Below are positions 39,073-46,734 of a stretch of 49,589 nt of DNA, piece after piece; the first letter of the stretch is position 1; each line of letters starts with the position of its first letter. Under the pieces are notes generated by a model. It did no database searches. It was given only the letters and a program-made list of their open reading frames with translations, and was not told the origin of the DNA. The DNA lies in NCBI RefSeq assembly GCF_009193185.1, contig NZ_VUKF01000036.1:1-49589 (forward strand), written 5' to 3'. Position numbers and translations under genes: made by a program. The DNA is from Georgenia thermotolerans. GTDB lineage: Bacteria; Actinomycetota; Actinomycetes; Actinomycetales; Actinomycetaceae.

Positions 39073-40206
39073 ATGCGCGCGATCTGGAAGGGGTCGATCA
39101 GCTTCGGCCTGGTCAACGTGCCCATCAAGCTCTTCAGCGCCACGGAGAGCCACGACGTCGAGCTGCACCAGGTGCACAACGCCGACGGTGGCCGCATCCG
39201 CTACCAGCGCCGTTGCGAGGTGTGCGGCAAGGTCATCGACTACGGGGACATCGCCAAGGCCTTCGACGACGGCGACCGCACCGTGATCCTCACCGCGGAG
39301 GACTTCGACGCGCTGCCGGTGGAGAAGTCCCGCGAGATCAGCGTGCTGGAGTTCGTCCCCTCGGACCAGCTCGACCCGATCATGTTCCAGAAGCCGTACT
39401 ACCTGGCGCCGGACTCGAAGTCGACGAAGTCGTACGTGCTGCTGCGCCGCACCCTCGAGGAGACCGACCGCACGGCGATCGTGAACTTCACCCTGCGGGA
39501 GAAGACCCGCCTGGGAGCGCTGCGGGTGCGCGGGGACGTCCTCGTGCTGCAGTCGCTGCTGTGGGAGGACGAGGTCCGCCAGGCGGACTTCCCCGAGCTC
39601 GAGCAGAGCGTCAAGCTCAGCTCGAAGGAGATGGAGATGGCGGCCGCCCTGGTCTCCAGCTTCGAGTCCGACTTCAACCCCGACGAGTTCGAGGACGAGT
39701 ACCAGGTCGAGCTGCGCCAGCTCGTCCAGGCCAAGCTCGAGCAGGGCGAGGCGGTCGACACGGAGAAGACCTTCGGCGAGACCGGCGAGGAGGAGGGCGG
39801 CGAGGTGCTCGACCTCATGGAGGCCCTGCGCCGCTCCGTGGAGGCCTCGCGCAGCCGCAAGTCGGGAGGCCGGCGCACGGGCACCGACGACGAGGCCCCC
39901 GCAGAGGCGCCGGCGGACGAGGCCGACGAGGCTGACGAGGAGAAGCCCGCGCGCAAGAGCACCGGGACGAGGCGGCCCGCCCGGAAGAGCGCCGAGGAGA
40001 AGGCGACGGCGGCCGAGAAGGCCCCGGCGCGGAAGACCGCCGAGAAGACGTCGGCACGCCAGACCGCCGAGAAGGCACCCGCCCGGAAGGCGCCGACGCG
40101 GCGAAGCACCGCGACGCGGGCGAGCGGGGAGGGGGCGGAGGAGAAGCCCGCCGCGAAGAAGACGACGACCCGCACCAAGAAGGCGCCGGCCAAGAAGACC
40201 GCCTGA
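39073..40206 (+). CDS. ku: Non-homologous end-joining protein Ku
   Basis: A 377-residue bacterial Ku that binds broken DNA ends and recruits LigD. It begins MRAIWKGSISFGLVNVPIKLFSATE, with HQVHNADGGRIRYQRRCEVCGKVIDYGDIAK (about 36-66) containing the CxxC typical of bacterial Ku. The conserved core ends near residue 255. The remaining 120 residues are Lys/Ala/Thr-rich (ARKSTGTRRPARKSAEEKA, PAKKTA end), a DNA-binding tail as in some actinobacterial Ku proteins. The frame is open to 39010, but the ATG at 39073 has GAGGAG upstream. It is 21 kb from ligD and not in an operon with it. Confidence 0.97.
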   Translation: MRAIWKGSISFGLVNVPIKLFSATESHDVELHQVHNADGGRIRYQRRCEVCGKVIDYGDIAKAFDDGDRTVILTAEDFDALPVEKSREISVLEFVPSDQLDPIMFQKPYYLAPDSKSTKSYVLLRRTLEETDRTAIVNFTLREKTRLGALRVRGDVLVLQSLLWEDEVRQADFPELEQSVKLSSKEMEMAAALVSSFESDFNPDEFEDEYQVELRQLVQAKLEQGEAVDTEKTFGETGEEEGGEVLDLMEALRRSVEASRSRKSGGRRTGTDDEAPAEAPADEADEADEEKPARKSTGTRRPARKSAEEKATAAEKAPARKTAEKTSARQTAEKAPARKAPTRRSTATRASGEGAEEKPAAKKTTTRTKKAPAKKTA

Positions 40207-40234
40207 GCGGCAGCTGGCCGTTTGGAGGCGGCGT

Positions 40235-41230
40235 TCAGCCCTCGTCGGCCGGCGCGGCCGCCCGCAGCTTCTCGAGCAGCGGCCCGGCGGCCTCGTCGAG
40301 GAACGCCTGCTGGCCCTCGTCACCGATCTGGACCAGGGCGATGTCGGTGAACCCGGCCTCCCAGAACGCGGAGACCGCCTCCACCACCGCGTCCAGGTCG
40401 GGCCCGCACGGGATGGAGGCGGCCACGTCCTCCGGCCGGACGAACTGCGTAGCGTCCTTGAAGGACCGGGTGGTGGGCAGGTCCGCGTTGACGCCCCACC
40501 CGCCGCCGAACCACCGGAACGTCCGGTGCGCGCGCTCGACCGCGGCGTCGGCGTCGCGGTCCCAGCAGATGGGGATCTGGCCGAGCGCCCGGGACGCGGG
40601 GAGGTCGGCGTCGGCGCGCAGCTGACGCCACAGCTTCAGCGGCTCCGCCTTCGGCTCGGTGCTGATGAGGTGGTCGGCCATGTCGGAGAACCGGTGCACC
40701 GACTGCTCCCCGGACACGGCGACGCCGATCTCCACCGGGCTCTCGGGCAGGTCCCACAGCTGCGCCGAGTCCACCCGGAAGTGGTCGCCGTCAAAGGTGA
40801 GGTGGTCGCCGTCGAGCAGGTGGCGAATGATGACGAGCGCCTCCTCGAGCATGTCGTGGCGCTCCCCCACCGCCGGCCAGCGCTCGCCGACCACGTGCTC
40901 GTTGAGGTTCTCCCCCGCGCCCAGGCCGAGGACGAACCGCTCGTCGGAGAGCACCGCCAGGGTGGCCGCCTTCTGGGCGACGACGGCGGGGTGGTAGCGC
41001 ATGGTCGGGCACGTCACGTAGGTCATGAGCTCGACGCGCTCGGTGGCCTGCGCGACCGCCCCGAGCACCGTCCAGGCGTAGGGCGAGTGTCCCATCTCGT
41101 CGAGCCAGGGGAAGTAGTGGTCGGAGGAGACCTCGAAGTCGAAGCCGGCGCGCTCGGCGCCGACGGCGTAGCTGACGAGCTCCTTCGGCCCGCTCTGCTC
41201 GGTCATGAGCGTGTACCCGAATCGCACCAT
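40235..41230 (-). CDS. LLM class F420-dependent oxidoreductase
   Basis: A 331-residue enzyme of the F420-dependent glucose-6-phosphate dehydrogenase-like LLM group. Seen are FGYTLMTEQSGPKELVSYAVGAE (about 4-26), SDHYFPWLDEMGHSPYAW, MTYVTCPTMRYHPAVVAQKAATLAVLSDERFVLGLGAGENLNEHVVG in the middle and the GGWGVNADLP stretch later. These are standard for F420-type enzymes. The frame is open to 41266, but the ATG at 41230 has GGGAGG just upstream. It converges with ku, with 28 bp between the stops and no obvious hairpin. Substrate not known. Confidence 0.9.
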   Translation of the reverse strand: MVRFGYTLMTEQSGPKELVSYAVGAERAGFDFEVSSDHYFPWLDEMGHSPYAWTVLGAVAQATERVELMTYVTCPTMRYHPAVVAQKAATLAVLSDERFVLGLGAGENLNEHVVGERWPAVGERHDMLEEALVIIRHLLDGDHLTFDGDHFRVDSAQLWDLPESPVEIGVAVSGEQSVHRFSDMADHLISTEPKAEPLKLWRQLRADADLPASRALGQIPICWDRDADAAVERAHRTFRWFGGGWGVNADLPTTRSFKDATQFVRPEDVAASIPCGPDLDAVVEAVSAFWEAGFTDIALVQIGDEGQQAFLDEAAGPLLEKLRAAAPADEG

Positions 41231-41354
41231 GCCTCCCAGGCTGACACGGGCCTCGGGGAGCGGCACCCCGGGCCTCGCGACCCGCCCGCGCAGACGTGGC
41301 GCTCTCCCTTGTGCGCCCGCCGGTAGGGGTCCACCCCGGGCCCCGACGTCCGGG

Positions 41355-41418
41355 GGCGTCCCGGGCGGCGTCGTCCCGTTGGGCGTCGTCCGAGGCGGCG
41401 TCGTCCGGGGCCGGCGTC
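41355..41418 (+). repeat. Degenerate GGCGTC repeats upstream of the kinase gene
   Basis: GGCGTC, mostly followed by GTCC, recurs at 41355, 41367, 41382, 41397 and 41413, roughly every 15 bases. It lies in the 257-bp gap between two divergent genes, in which no clear promoter hexamers were found. Confidence 0.45.
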
Positions 41419-41487
41419 GCCCGGCGCCGGCGGCCCCGTCCCCGATTTCCGGACGACGGCGGGCGGGCTCGCTGCCACACTGCGACC

Positions 41488-43479
41488 ATGGGCTTCGTCC
41501 TCTGGATCCTCGCCGCGGTCAGCTACGTCGTCGGCGTCGTCGTGCTCGTCGCGATCGTGCGCCGCTTGCTCGGGGTGCGGGTGTCGTTCCTGCGTTCCGC
41601 GGTCGCGGCCGTCGTGGCGCTCCTTATCGCCAGGCCCCTGCTCGACTCCCTGGTCGACGAGCCGGTGGCCGCCAGCGACCCCTCCGGCGCCGCCACGACG
41701 GAGGTCCTGCTCTACCTCGCCCTGCTCACGGTGTTCGCGTTCGTCGTGGCCATGGTGCTGCTGGTGATCGCCGAGGTGCTGGTCCCGGACGGCTCGGTCC
41801 CCGGCCCGCTGGACCTGTGGCGCAGCTGGCGCGCCCGGCTCAGCCGCTCGGGGCGCTACGTCGAGATCCTGCAGATCGCCACCCGTCACGGCCTGGCACG
41901 GTTCCTGCGCGGGCGGCGCCACCTGGCGCTCGGCACGGGCGCCGAACGTCGGGAGCTGGCCCGGGCGCTGCGCCGGGCGCTGGAGGACGGCGGGGTCACC
42001 TTCGTCAAGCTCGGCCAGCAGCTCTCCACCCGCCACGACCTGCTGCCCGCCGAGTTCATCGCCGAGCTCGCGCAGCTGCAGGACGGCGCCGCCCCGATCC
42101 CGTGGGAGCAGGTCCGCGACCAGATCCGGCGCGAGACCGGGCGGGACCCGGAGGAGCTCTTCGCCGACGTCGACCCCACGCCCCTCGCCTCGGCCTCCAT
42201 CGCGCAGGTCCACGCCGCGCGGCTGCGCACCGGCGAGCGCGTCGTCGTCAAGGTGCAGCGGCCCGAGATCGCCCACGACGTCGACCGCGACCTCGACATC
42301 GTGTGCCGGCTGGCGGCCACGCTCGACGCCCGCACCGACTGGGGCCCGGCGCTCGGCGTGCGCGAGCTTGCCGCCGGCTTCGCGGCCGCCCTGCGCGAGG
42401 AGCTCGACTTCCGCATCGAACGGGACAACATGCTCGGCGTCGCCGCCGGGCTGGCCGACGGCAACGGCGGGCACATCCGCGTGCCCATCCCTGTCGCCCC
42501 GCTCAGCGGGAGCCAGGTGCTGGTCATGGAGCGGCTCGACGGCGTCCCCCTCGGCGCGGCTCAGCAGGTGCTCGCCCGGTTCGATGAGCAGGAGCGCCGG
42601 CGCATCGCCGACACCCTGCTCCAGACCGTCGTCGACCAGCTGCTGCAGACCGGGATCTTCCACGTCGATCTCCACCCGGGCAACGTCCTCGTCGGCGCGG
42701 ACGGCAGCCTGGGCATGCTCGACCTCGGCTCCGTGGGCCGGCTGGGCGCGAAGACCCGCCGGGCGATGGGCCAGTTCCTCGCCGCCATCGGCACCGGTGA
42801 CTCGATGGCGGCGACCGACGCGCTCCTCGAGCTCGTCGAGCGGCCCGAGGACGTGGACGAGCGCGGCCTCGAGCAGGCCCTGGGCGTGCTCATCCTCCGG
42901 TTCACGGCCGGCGGCGGCGTCGACGGCGCCGCCGCGTTCACCTCGCTGTTCGGCCTCATCAACGACTTCCGCCTGGGGGTGCCGCCCGAGGTCGCGGCCG
43001 TGTTCCGCGCCATGGCCACGCTCGAGGGCACGCTGCGCGCCATCGACCCCGGCTACGACCTGGTCACCGAAGCCAAGGCGATGGGCCGCAAGCGGATGAC
43101 GGCGATGCTCGGCCCGACCCAGCTCAAGGAGACGATGGAGCAGGAGCTCGGTGCGCTGCTGCCCATCCTCCGGCGCCTGCCGCACCGGGTGGACCGCATC
43201 GCCGACGCCGTCGAGCACGGGCGCCTGAGCGCCAACGTGCGCCTGTTCGCCGACGCCCGCGACCGGCGCATCGTCACCAACCTCGTCCATCGCACGCTCC
43301 TGACGGTGCTGGCCGCGACGGCGGGAATGATGTCCGTCGTCCTGTTCACCATCAAGGGCGGCCCGATGGTGACGGCGGACGCGAGCCTCTACACGGTGCT
43401 CGGCACCACCCTGTTCCTCGTGTCCGTGGTGCTCGTGCTGCGGGTCCTCATCATCGTGCTGCGCCGCGAGGAACCCTGA
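41488..43479 (+). CDS. Membrane ABC1/UbiB family kinase-like protein
   Basis: A 663-residue protein of the ABC1/UbiB atypical kinase family. Two hydrophobic helices open the protein (about 2-25 and 33-50), a third lies near 75-98, and two close it (about 612-632 and 638-656). The kinase region shows the KxGQ motif as TFVKLGQQLSTRHDLLP (about 170-186), the Ala/Ser-rich loop LASASIAQVHAA, the lysine in VVVKVQRPEI, and the catalytic GIFHVDLHPGNVLV. The DFG position reads DLGS. UbiB members support isoprenoid-quinone synthesis or lipid handling; actinobacterial members with extra helices are not well characterised. Homology begins at the ATG at 41488, although the frame is open to 41296. Confidence 0.9.
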   Translation: MGFVLWILAAVSYVVGVVVLVAIVRRLLGVRVSFLRSAVAAVVALLIARPLLDSLVDEPVAASDPSGAATTEVLLYLALLTVFAFVVAMVLLVIAEVLVPDGSVPGPLDLWRSWRARLSRSGRYVEILQIATRHGLARFLRGRRHLALGTGAERRELARALRRALEDGGVTFVKLGQQLSTRHDLLPAEFIAELAQLQDGAAPIPWEQVRDQIRRETGRDPEELFADVDPTPLASASIAQVHAARLRTGERVVVKVQRPEIAHDVDRDLDIVCRLAATLDARTDWGPALGVRELAAGFAAALREELDFRIERDNMLGVAAGLADGNGGHIRVPIPVAPLSGSQVLVMERLDGVPLGAAQQVLARFDEQERRRIADTLLQTVVDQLLQTGIFHVDLHPGNVLVGADGSLGMLDLGSVGRLGAKTRRAMGQFLAAIGTGDSMAATDALLELVERPEDVDERGLEQALGVLILRFTAGGGVDGAAAFTSLFGLINDFRLGVPPEVAAVFRAMATLEGTLRAIDPGYDLVTEAKAMGRKRMTAMLGPTQLKETMEQELGALLPILRRLPHRVDRIADAVEHGRLSANVRLFADARDRRIVTNLVHRTLLTVLAATAGMMSVVLFTIKGGPMVTADASLYTVLGTTLFLVSVVLVLRVLIIVLRREEP

Positions 43480-43550
43480 CCCCCGTTGTCCACACCTGTG
43501 GCCGACCTGCTGGCCGGCGTCACCGCCGCCCGATACGTTGGGGATCATCG

Positions 43551-43566
43551 TCGAACATAGTTTCGA
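43551..43566 (+). promoter_or_regulatory. LexA-type SOS box
   Basis: TCGAACATAGTTTCGA matches the actinobacterial LexA consensus TCGAAC-N4-GTTCGA at 11 of 12 fixed positions (T for G in the second half). It ends nine bases before the ATG of the DUF222-HNH gene, so bound LexA would cover its promoter or start. DNA-damage induction of the gene is expected. Confidence 0.8.
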
Positions 43567-43574
43567 GCACGTCG

Positions 43575-44966
43575 ATGGCGACGGGAGGTGTGGGCACCGT
43601 GTCGGGTCCTGCGTCCTCCCCCAGCGTGGCCGCAATGCTCGACGACGTCGGCACCCTCCTGGGCGACCTGCACGCCGTCGACCTCCAAGGCCTGCCGTCC
43701 CAGGCACTGCTCGATACCGTCGGTCGCATCGAGACGCTGCAGCGCCAGCTCGAGGGGCTGAACGCCAAGGCCCTCGCGGCGGCCGAGGCCGACGGGCTCT
43801 GGGCCACCACCGGCGCGCGATCGTTCGCCGCCTGGTACCGCAACGTCAGCGGCCGGCACACCAGCACCGCCCGGCGGCAGGTGCGCCAGGCCCGCGTGCT
43901 GCGCGATCGGCTCCCGGCCACGGCGAAGGCGCTGGCGGGCGGTGAGATCGGGCCGGACCACGTCGCCGCCCTGATCCGGCACACGACGAACAGCCCCCTC
44001 CGCCGGGACCAGCTCGGCGACGACGAGATGGGCGAGGAGTTCCTCGTGGCGCGCGCCAAGGAGCTCGACGCCGGGGACTTCACCCAGATCGTGAGGCACT
44101 GGGCGGTCAGGACCGATCCCGACGCCGCGGACCGGGCGTGGAAGGACGACGGCGACCGCGCCGAGCTCACCATCGCGGAGACCACCGGCGGCTACCACCT
44201 GGCGGGGTGGCTGTCGAAGATCGACGGGATGGCACTGGTGACGGCCCTCGACGCGCGCGTGGGCGTGCCGGCCGCGGACGATACCCGCACCGTCGCACAG
44301 CGCCGCGCCGGGGCCCTGGGCTCCCTCGTTCGCCTCGCCCTGGACGGCGGCACACTCAAGCCCGGGGCCCGGATCCGTCCGCACCTGGCGGTCCACGTGC
44401 CCATCGACACCCTGCTGCGCATGGTCGTCGCCTCGAGGCCCGCCGACTGCGACGAGGCGCCGAGCGACCCGGGGGCCCCCTTCGGCGGCGGCTCCTTGGA
44501 GACGCAGCCGCTCGACGTCATCCCCGCCGCGCTGGACCCCGAGGTTCTCGCCGGCGCCGAGCCGGCCACGCTCGAGGACGGCACGCCGATCCCGCACGCC
44601 GAGCTGGCCCGGCTGGCCTGCCAGAGCCAGCTCCACCGCGTGGTCTTCGGCCCCGACTCCGAGGTTCTCGACCTCGGGCGGGAGGAGCGGCTCTACACCG
44701 CCGCCCAGGCGCGGGCCATCATCGCCCGGGACCGGCGATGTCAGTACCCCGGCTGTGACGCCCCGCCGTACGAGGGCGAGATCCACCACAGCCTGTACTG
44801 GTACGCGCACGACGGGCCCACCGACGTCGGCAAGGGCGTGCTGCTCTGCTGGTACCACCACGACTACGTGCACCTGCACCGCATCGCGATCCACCGTTTC
44901 CTCGACCGCTGGCGCTTCGTGCGCACCGACGGCAGCGTCATCGGCGAGACCGGCGTCGCCGCCTGA
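43575..44966 (+). CDS. DUF222 (13E12 repeat)-HNH endonuclease
   Basis: A 463-residue protein of the multicopy actinobacterial DUF222/13E12 family. The N-terminal DUF222 region (about 40-330) includes ARSFAAWYRNVSGRHTSTARRQVRQAR and AELTIAETTGGYHLAGWLSKIDGM. The HNH nuclease is at the end: RRCQYPGCDAPPYEGEIHHSL (about 394-414) and LLCWYHHDYVHLH. Family members are linked to mobile 13E12-type repeats in mycobacteria, and several are LexA-controlled; here an SOS box sits nine bases before the start. The ATG at 43575 is chosen; a GTG at 43596 is possible. Its target is unknown. Confidence 0.93.
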   Translation: MATGGVGTVSGPASSPSVAAMLDDVGTLLGDLHAVDLQGLPSQALLDTVGRIETLQRQLEGLNAKALAAAEADGLWATTGARSFAAWYRNVSGRHTSTARRQVRQARVLRDRLPATAKALAGGEIGPDHVAALIRHTTNSPLRRDQLGDDEMGEEFLVARAKELDAGDFTQIVRHWAVRTDPDAADRAWKDDGDRAELTIAETTGGYHLAGWLSKIDGMALVTALDARVGVPAADDTRTVAQRRAGALGSLVRLALDGGTLKPGARIRPHLAVHVPIDTLLRMVVASRPADCDEAPSDPGAPFGGGSLETQPLDVIPAALDPEVLAGAEPATLEDGTPIPHAELARLACQSQLHRVVFGPDSEVLDLGREERLYTAAQARAIIARDRRCQYPGCDAPPYEGEIHHSLYWYAHDGPTDVGKGVLLCWYHHDYVHLHRIAIHRFLDRWRFVRTDGSVIGETGVAA

Positions 44967-45078
44967 GACACCCCCTCGTCACCGGGTTCCCGCCACGGGC
45001 TCGGGGCAACAGCGCCCGGCCAGGGCCGCGCGTCGGTCCCTCCCTGCCGAGGCCGTGCGTCCGGCCACGCCACGGGTC

Positions 45079-45118
45079 GCGCGTCCGTCTCCTCCCCTGC
45101 CGGAGGGGACGGACGCGC
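45079..45118. terminator. Bidirectional hairpin between convergent genes
   Basis: GCGCGTCCGT (45079-45088) pairs perfectly with ACGGACGCGC (45109-45118); inner C-rich and G-rich bases (CCCC/GGGG) can extend the stem. It lies between the convergent stops of the DUF222-HNH gene (44966) and the LLM gene (45133). Confidence 0.7.
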
Positions 45119-45132
45119 GCGTCGTGGTGTGC

Positions 45133-46215
45133 TCAGGCGACGGGCACGGCCGCGAGCTGGCCGCCCGGGCGCGCGCCGGTGGTCGTCCGCCGCCGAGCGG
45201 CGCCGACCCCGGCGCCCTGGCCATCAGCGGCCGGCCGCGCGGCGGGACGCTGCGCCGTCGGCGCGTTCGCCACGGTCTCCTCCGCGACGAGGCCGCGGGC
45301 GCGCAGCTCGGGCAGCACCCCGCGCAGCAGGCCCACGACGTCGGCGGGCAGCGACCCGGGCAGGACGACGAACCCGTCGGCCGCCCCGGCCTGCACCCAG
45401 GTCTGGATGAGGTCGGCGACGTCGCCCGGGGTGCCCACCGCGCTGAGCGCGTCCCGCCACGGCGCGTCCTCGCCGTCGATGTCGGCGACGAGCTCGGCCC
45501 GCGCCTCGGCGCTGGCGCGGTCGGCGGAGATCACCGCGTGCAGGTCGACGAGCACGCGCACGTTCTCGCGGCCCGCGGCCCGGGCGGCGGCGCGGACGGC
45601 GTAGCGCAGCTCGCGCGCCCACTCGAGGTCCTGCTCGCGGATGCGCACGACGTCGGCGAAGGACCCGGCGACCTCCACCTCGGACTCGGTGCTCACCGGC
45701 ACGCAGACGCGGGGGCGCGCGGCCTTCGGGGCGCCCGCCCGACGCGGGAGCGTGCCGGTCACACCCGAGAGGGTGCGCGCCAGCGCGTCGGTGTCGCCGT
45801 TGTGGTCGGAGACCTGCAGACCCGCCCAGGCCCCGCCGGTCGCGCTGATCTGCGCGAGCTCGCCGGCGACGAGGGACAGGTCGGCGCCGCGCACCGGGAC
45901 GCTGGGCACGAGGCCCGCGGCCGCGTGGGGGCTGATGCGGCGGGCGGCGACCACCGGGTCGAGCCAGGAGTCACGCCGCACGACGCGGTCGCTGCGCAGG
46001 CGGAACTGCTCGCCGAGGGAGACGAAGGAGACGCCGCCGCGGTGGGCGGAGCGCGTGTAGGAGGCCAGGCGGGCCAGGTCGGCCTTCTCGACGGGCAGGT
46101 CGGCGGAGAAGCCGTCGGTCGCGCCGCTCACGCCGAGACCGGTGAGGTCGAGGCCGATGGTGGCCGTGGCGGCAGACGGTCGGGCGTTGCGGGTAGGCAG
46201 CAGGGAGACAGACAT
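45133..46215 (-). CDS. LLM flavin monooxygenase under SAM-IV control
   Basis: A 360-residue luciferase-like flavin-dependent protein of the group that includes NtaA/SnaA/DszA-type monooxygenases. It is best matched in the second half: ADVVRIREQDLEWARELRYAVRAAARAAGRENVRVL and VGTPGDVADLIQTWVQAGAADGFVVLPGSLPADVV (about 290-325), the family's C-terminal cofactor region. Relatives are often 430-450 residues, so this one is short, and its N-terminal part is divergent. About 45 low-complexity residues end the protein. Homology is best from the ATG at 46215. It is the only gene behind the riboswitch and leader peptide described upstream, which suggests a role in gaining sulfur from organosulfur compounds when SAM is low. 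Substrate unknown. Confidence 0.85.
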   Translation of the reverse strand: MSVSLLPTRNARPSAATATIGLDLTGLGVSGATDGFSADLPVEKADLARLASYTRSAHRGGVSFVSLGEQFRLRSDRVVRRDSWLDPVVAARRISPHAAAGLVPSVPVRGADLSLVAGELAQISATGGAWAGLQVSDHNGDTDALARTLSGVTGTLPRRAGAPKAARPRVCVPVSTESEVEVAGSFADVVRIREQDLEWARELRYAVRAAARAAGRENVRVLVDLHAVISADRASAEARAELVADIDGEDAPWRDALSAVGTPGDVADLIQTWVQAGAADGFVVLPGSLPADVVGLLRGVLPELRARGLVAEETVANAPTAQRPAARPAADGQGAGVGAARRRTTTGARPGGQLAAVPVA

Positions 46216-46377
46216 GGGTGCACATCCAGAGGTGTCGTCGCGCGAGGCGCGGAAAGCAGGAAGGAGACCCGCCCGGCCGGTCCCAGGCCGCGGTGTGTCA
46301 CGCACCCGGCGAGGGGGCTCTGGGGCAGGGGTGATGCGTCGGCGCAACTCAGCGCCGGGGCATCGCGGGGAACGTCG

Positions 46378-46470
46378 TCAGGCGGACATTCGCGAACGAC
46401 AGCACATGGACATGCACATGGAGCGGCGAGGCGAGAGAGCGATCTGCCTGGGGCTCGGGTGCGTGTTCAT
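46378..46470 (-). CDS. Met/Cys-rich leader peptide (30 codons)
   Basis: A small ORF in the leader between the SAM-IV riboswitch and the LLM gene. It encodes 30 residues; residues 18-28 hold four Met and three Cys (SMCMSMCCRSRM). An AAGGA lies about 13 bases before the ATG at 46470; an internal ATG would give a 13-residue form. A GGCGC/GCGCC hairpin (46340-46357) follows about 20 bases after the stop. The layout resembles amino-acid-dependent attenuators, where stalling at scarce Cys or Met changes downstream folding or translation. Cys-rich leader peptides are described in mycobacteria; here the assignment is inference from codon content and position. Confidence 0.55.
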   Translation of the reverse strand: MNTHPSPRQIALSPRRSMCMSMCCRSRMSA

Positions 46471-46509
46471 CGTCGTTCTGGTTCCTTCGTGCTCATGCAC
46501 CTGGAGGTG

Positions 46510-46641
46510 CCGTGCGTTGCCCCACGCGGACCGTGGGGCCAGGTCATCACCCGGGGCACCCCCAGCACGTGGGGGGTTGCCGACCAGCAAGCCGGGGCTT
46601 AGCGCACGTGGTGCGCACTGGTGCTCTGAACCTCGTGATCG
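46510..46641 (-). promoter_or_regulatory. SAM-IV riboswitch
   Basis: Read on the minus strand, this leader has the conserved SAM-IV core: AAGCCCCGGCTTGCTGG, GGCAACC, GGGGGTGCCCCGGGTGATGACC, as I know them from actinobacterial SAM-IV RNAs. Stems fit: ATCAC/GTGAT closing helix, ACCAG/CTGGT, AAGCC/GGCTT, ACCCCC/GGGGGT, and CCCCACG/CGTGGGG after the closing helix. CGCAC near the 3' end can pair with GTGCG in the 5' part as the pseudoknot. An extra GCGCAC/GTGCGC hairpin is inserted in the second helix. SAM binding should lower expression of the LLM gene at 46215. Confidence 0.93.
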
Positions 46642-46671
46642 AACCTAGGCGAGGCGTAGTTCAGGTGTCAA
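46642..46671 (-). promoter_or_regulatory. Promoter of the SAM-IV-controlled gene
   Basis: On the minus strand: consensus -35 TTGACA (46671-46666), 18-base spacer, -10 TAGGTT (46647-46642). The predicted start near 46635 falls at the first helix of the riboswitch, which supports both calls. It lies in the 519-bp gap after the proB stop. Confidence 0.8.
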
Positions 46672-46734
46672 CAATCCGGACCGCGCGTCTCGCGAGGTGG
46701 TCGAACGCCTGGTCAGGGCCGGCGCCTGTCGCCG

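Noticed and set aside
41230-41487. Small gene in the GC-rich gap before the UbiB-like gene
   Set aside because: Open frames there are repeat-derived low-complexity sequence, without ribosome binding sites.
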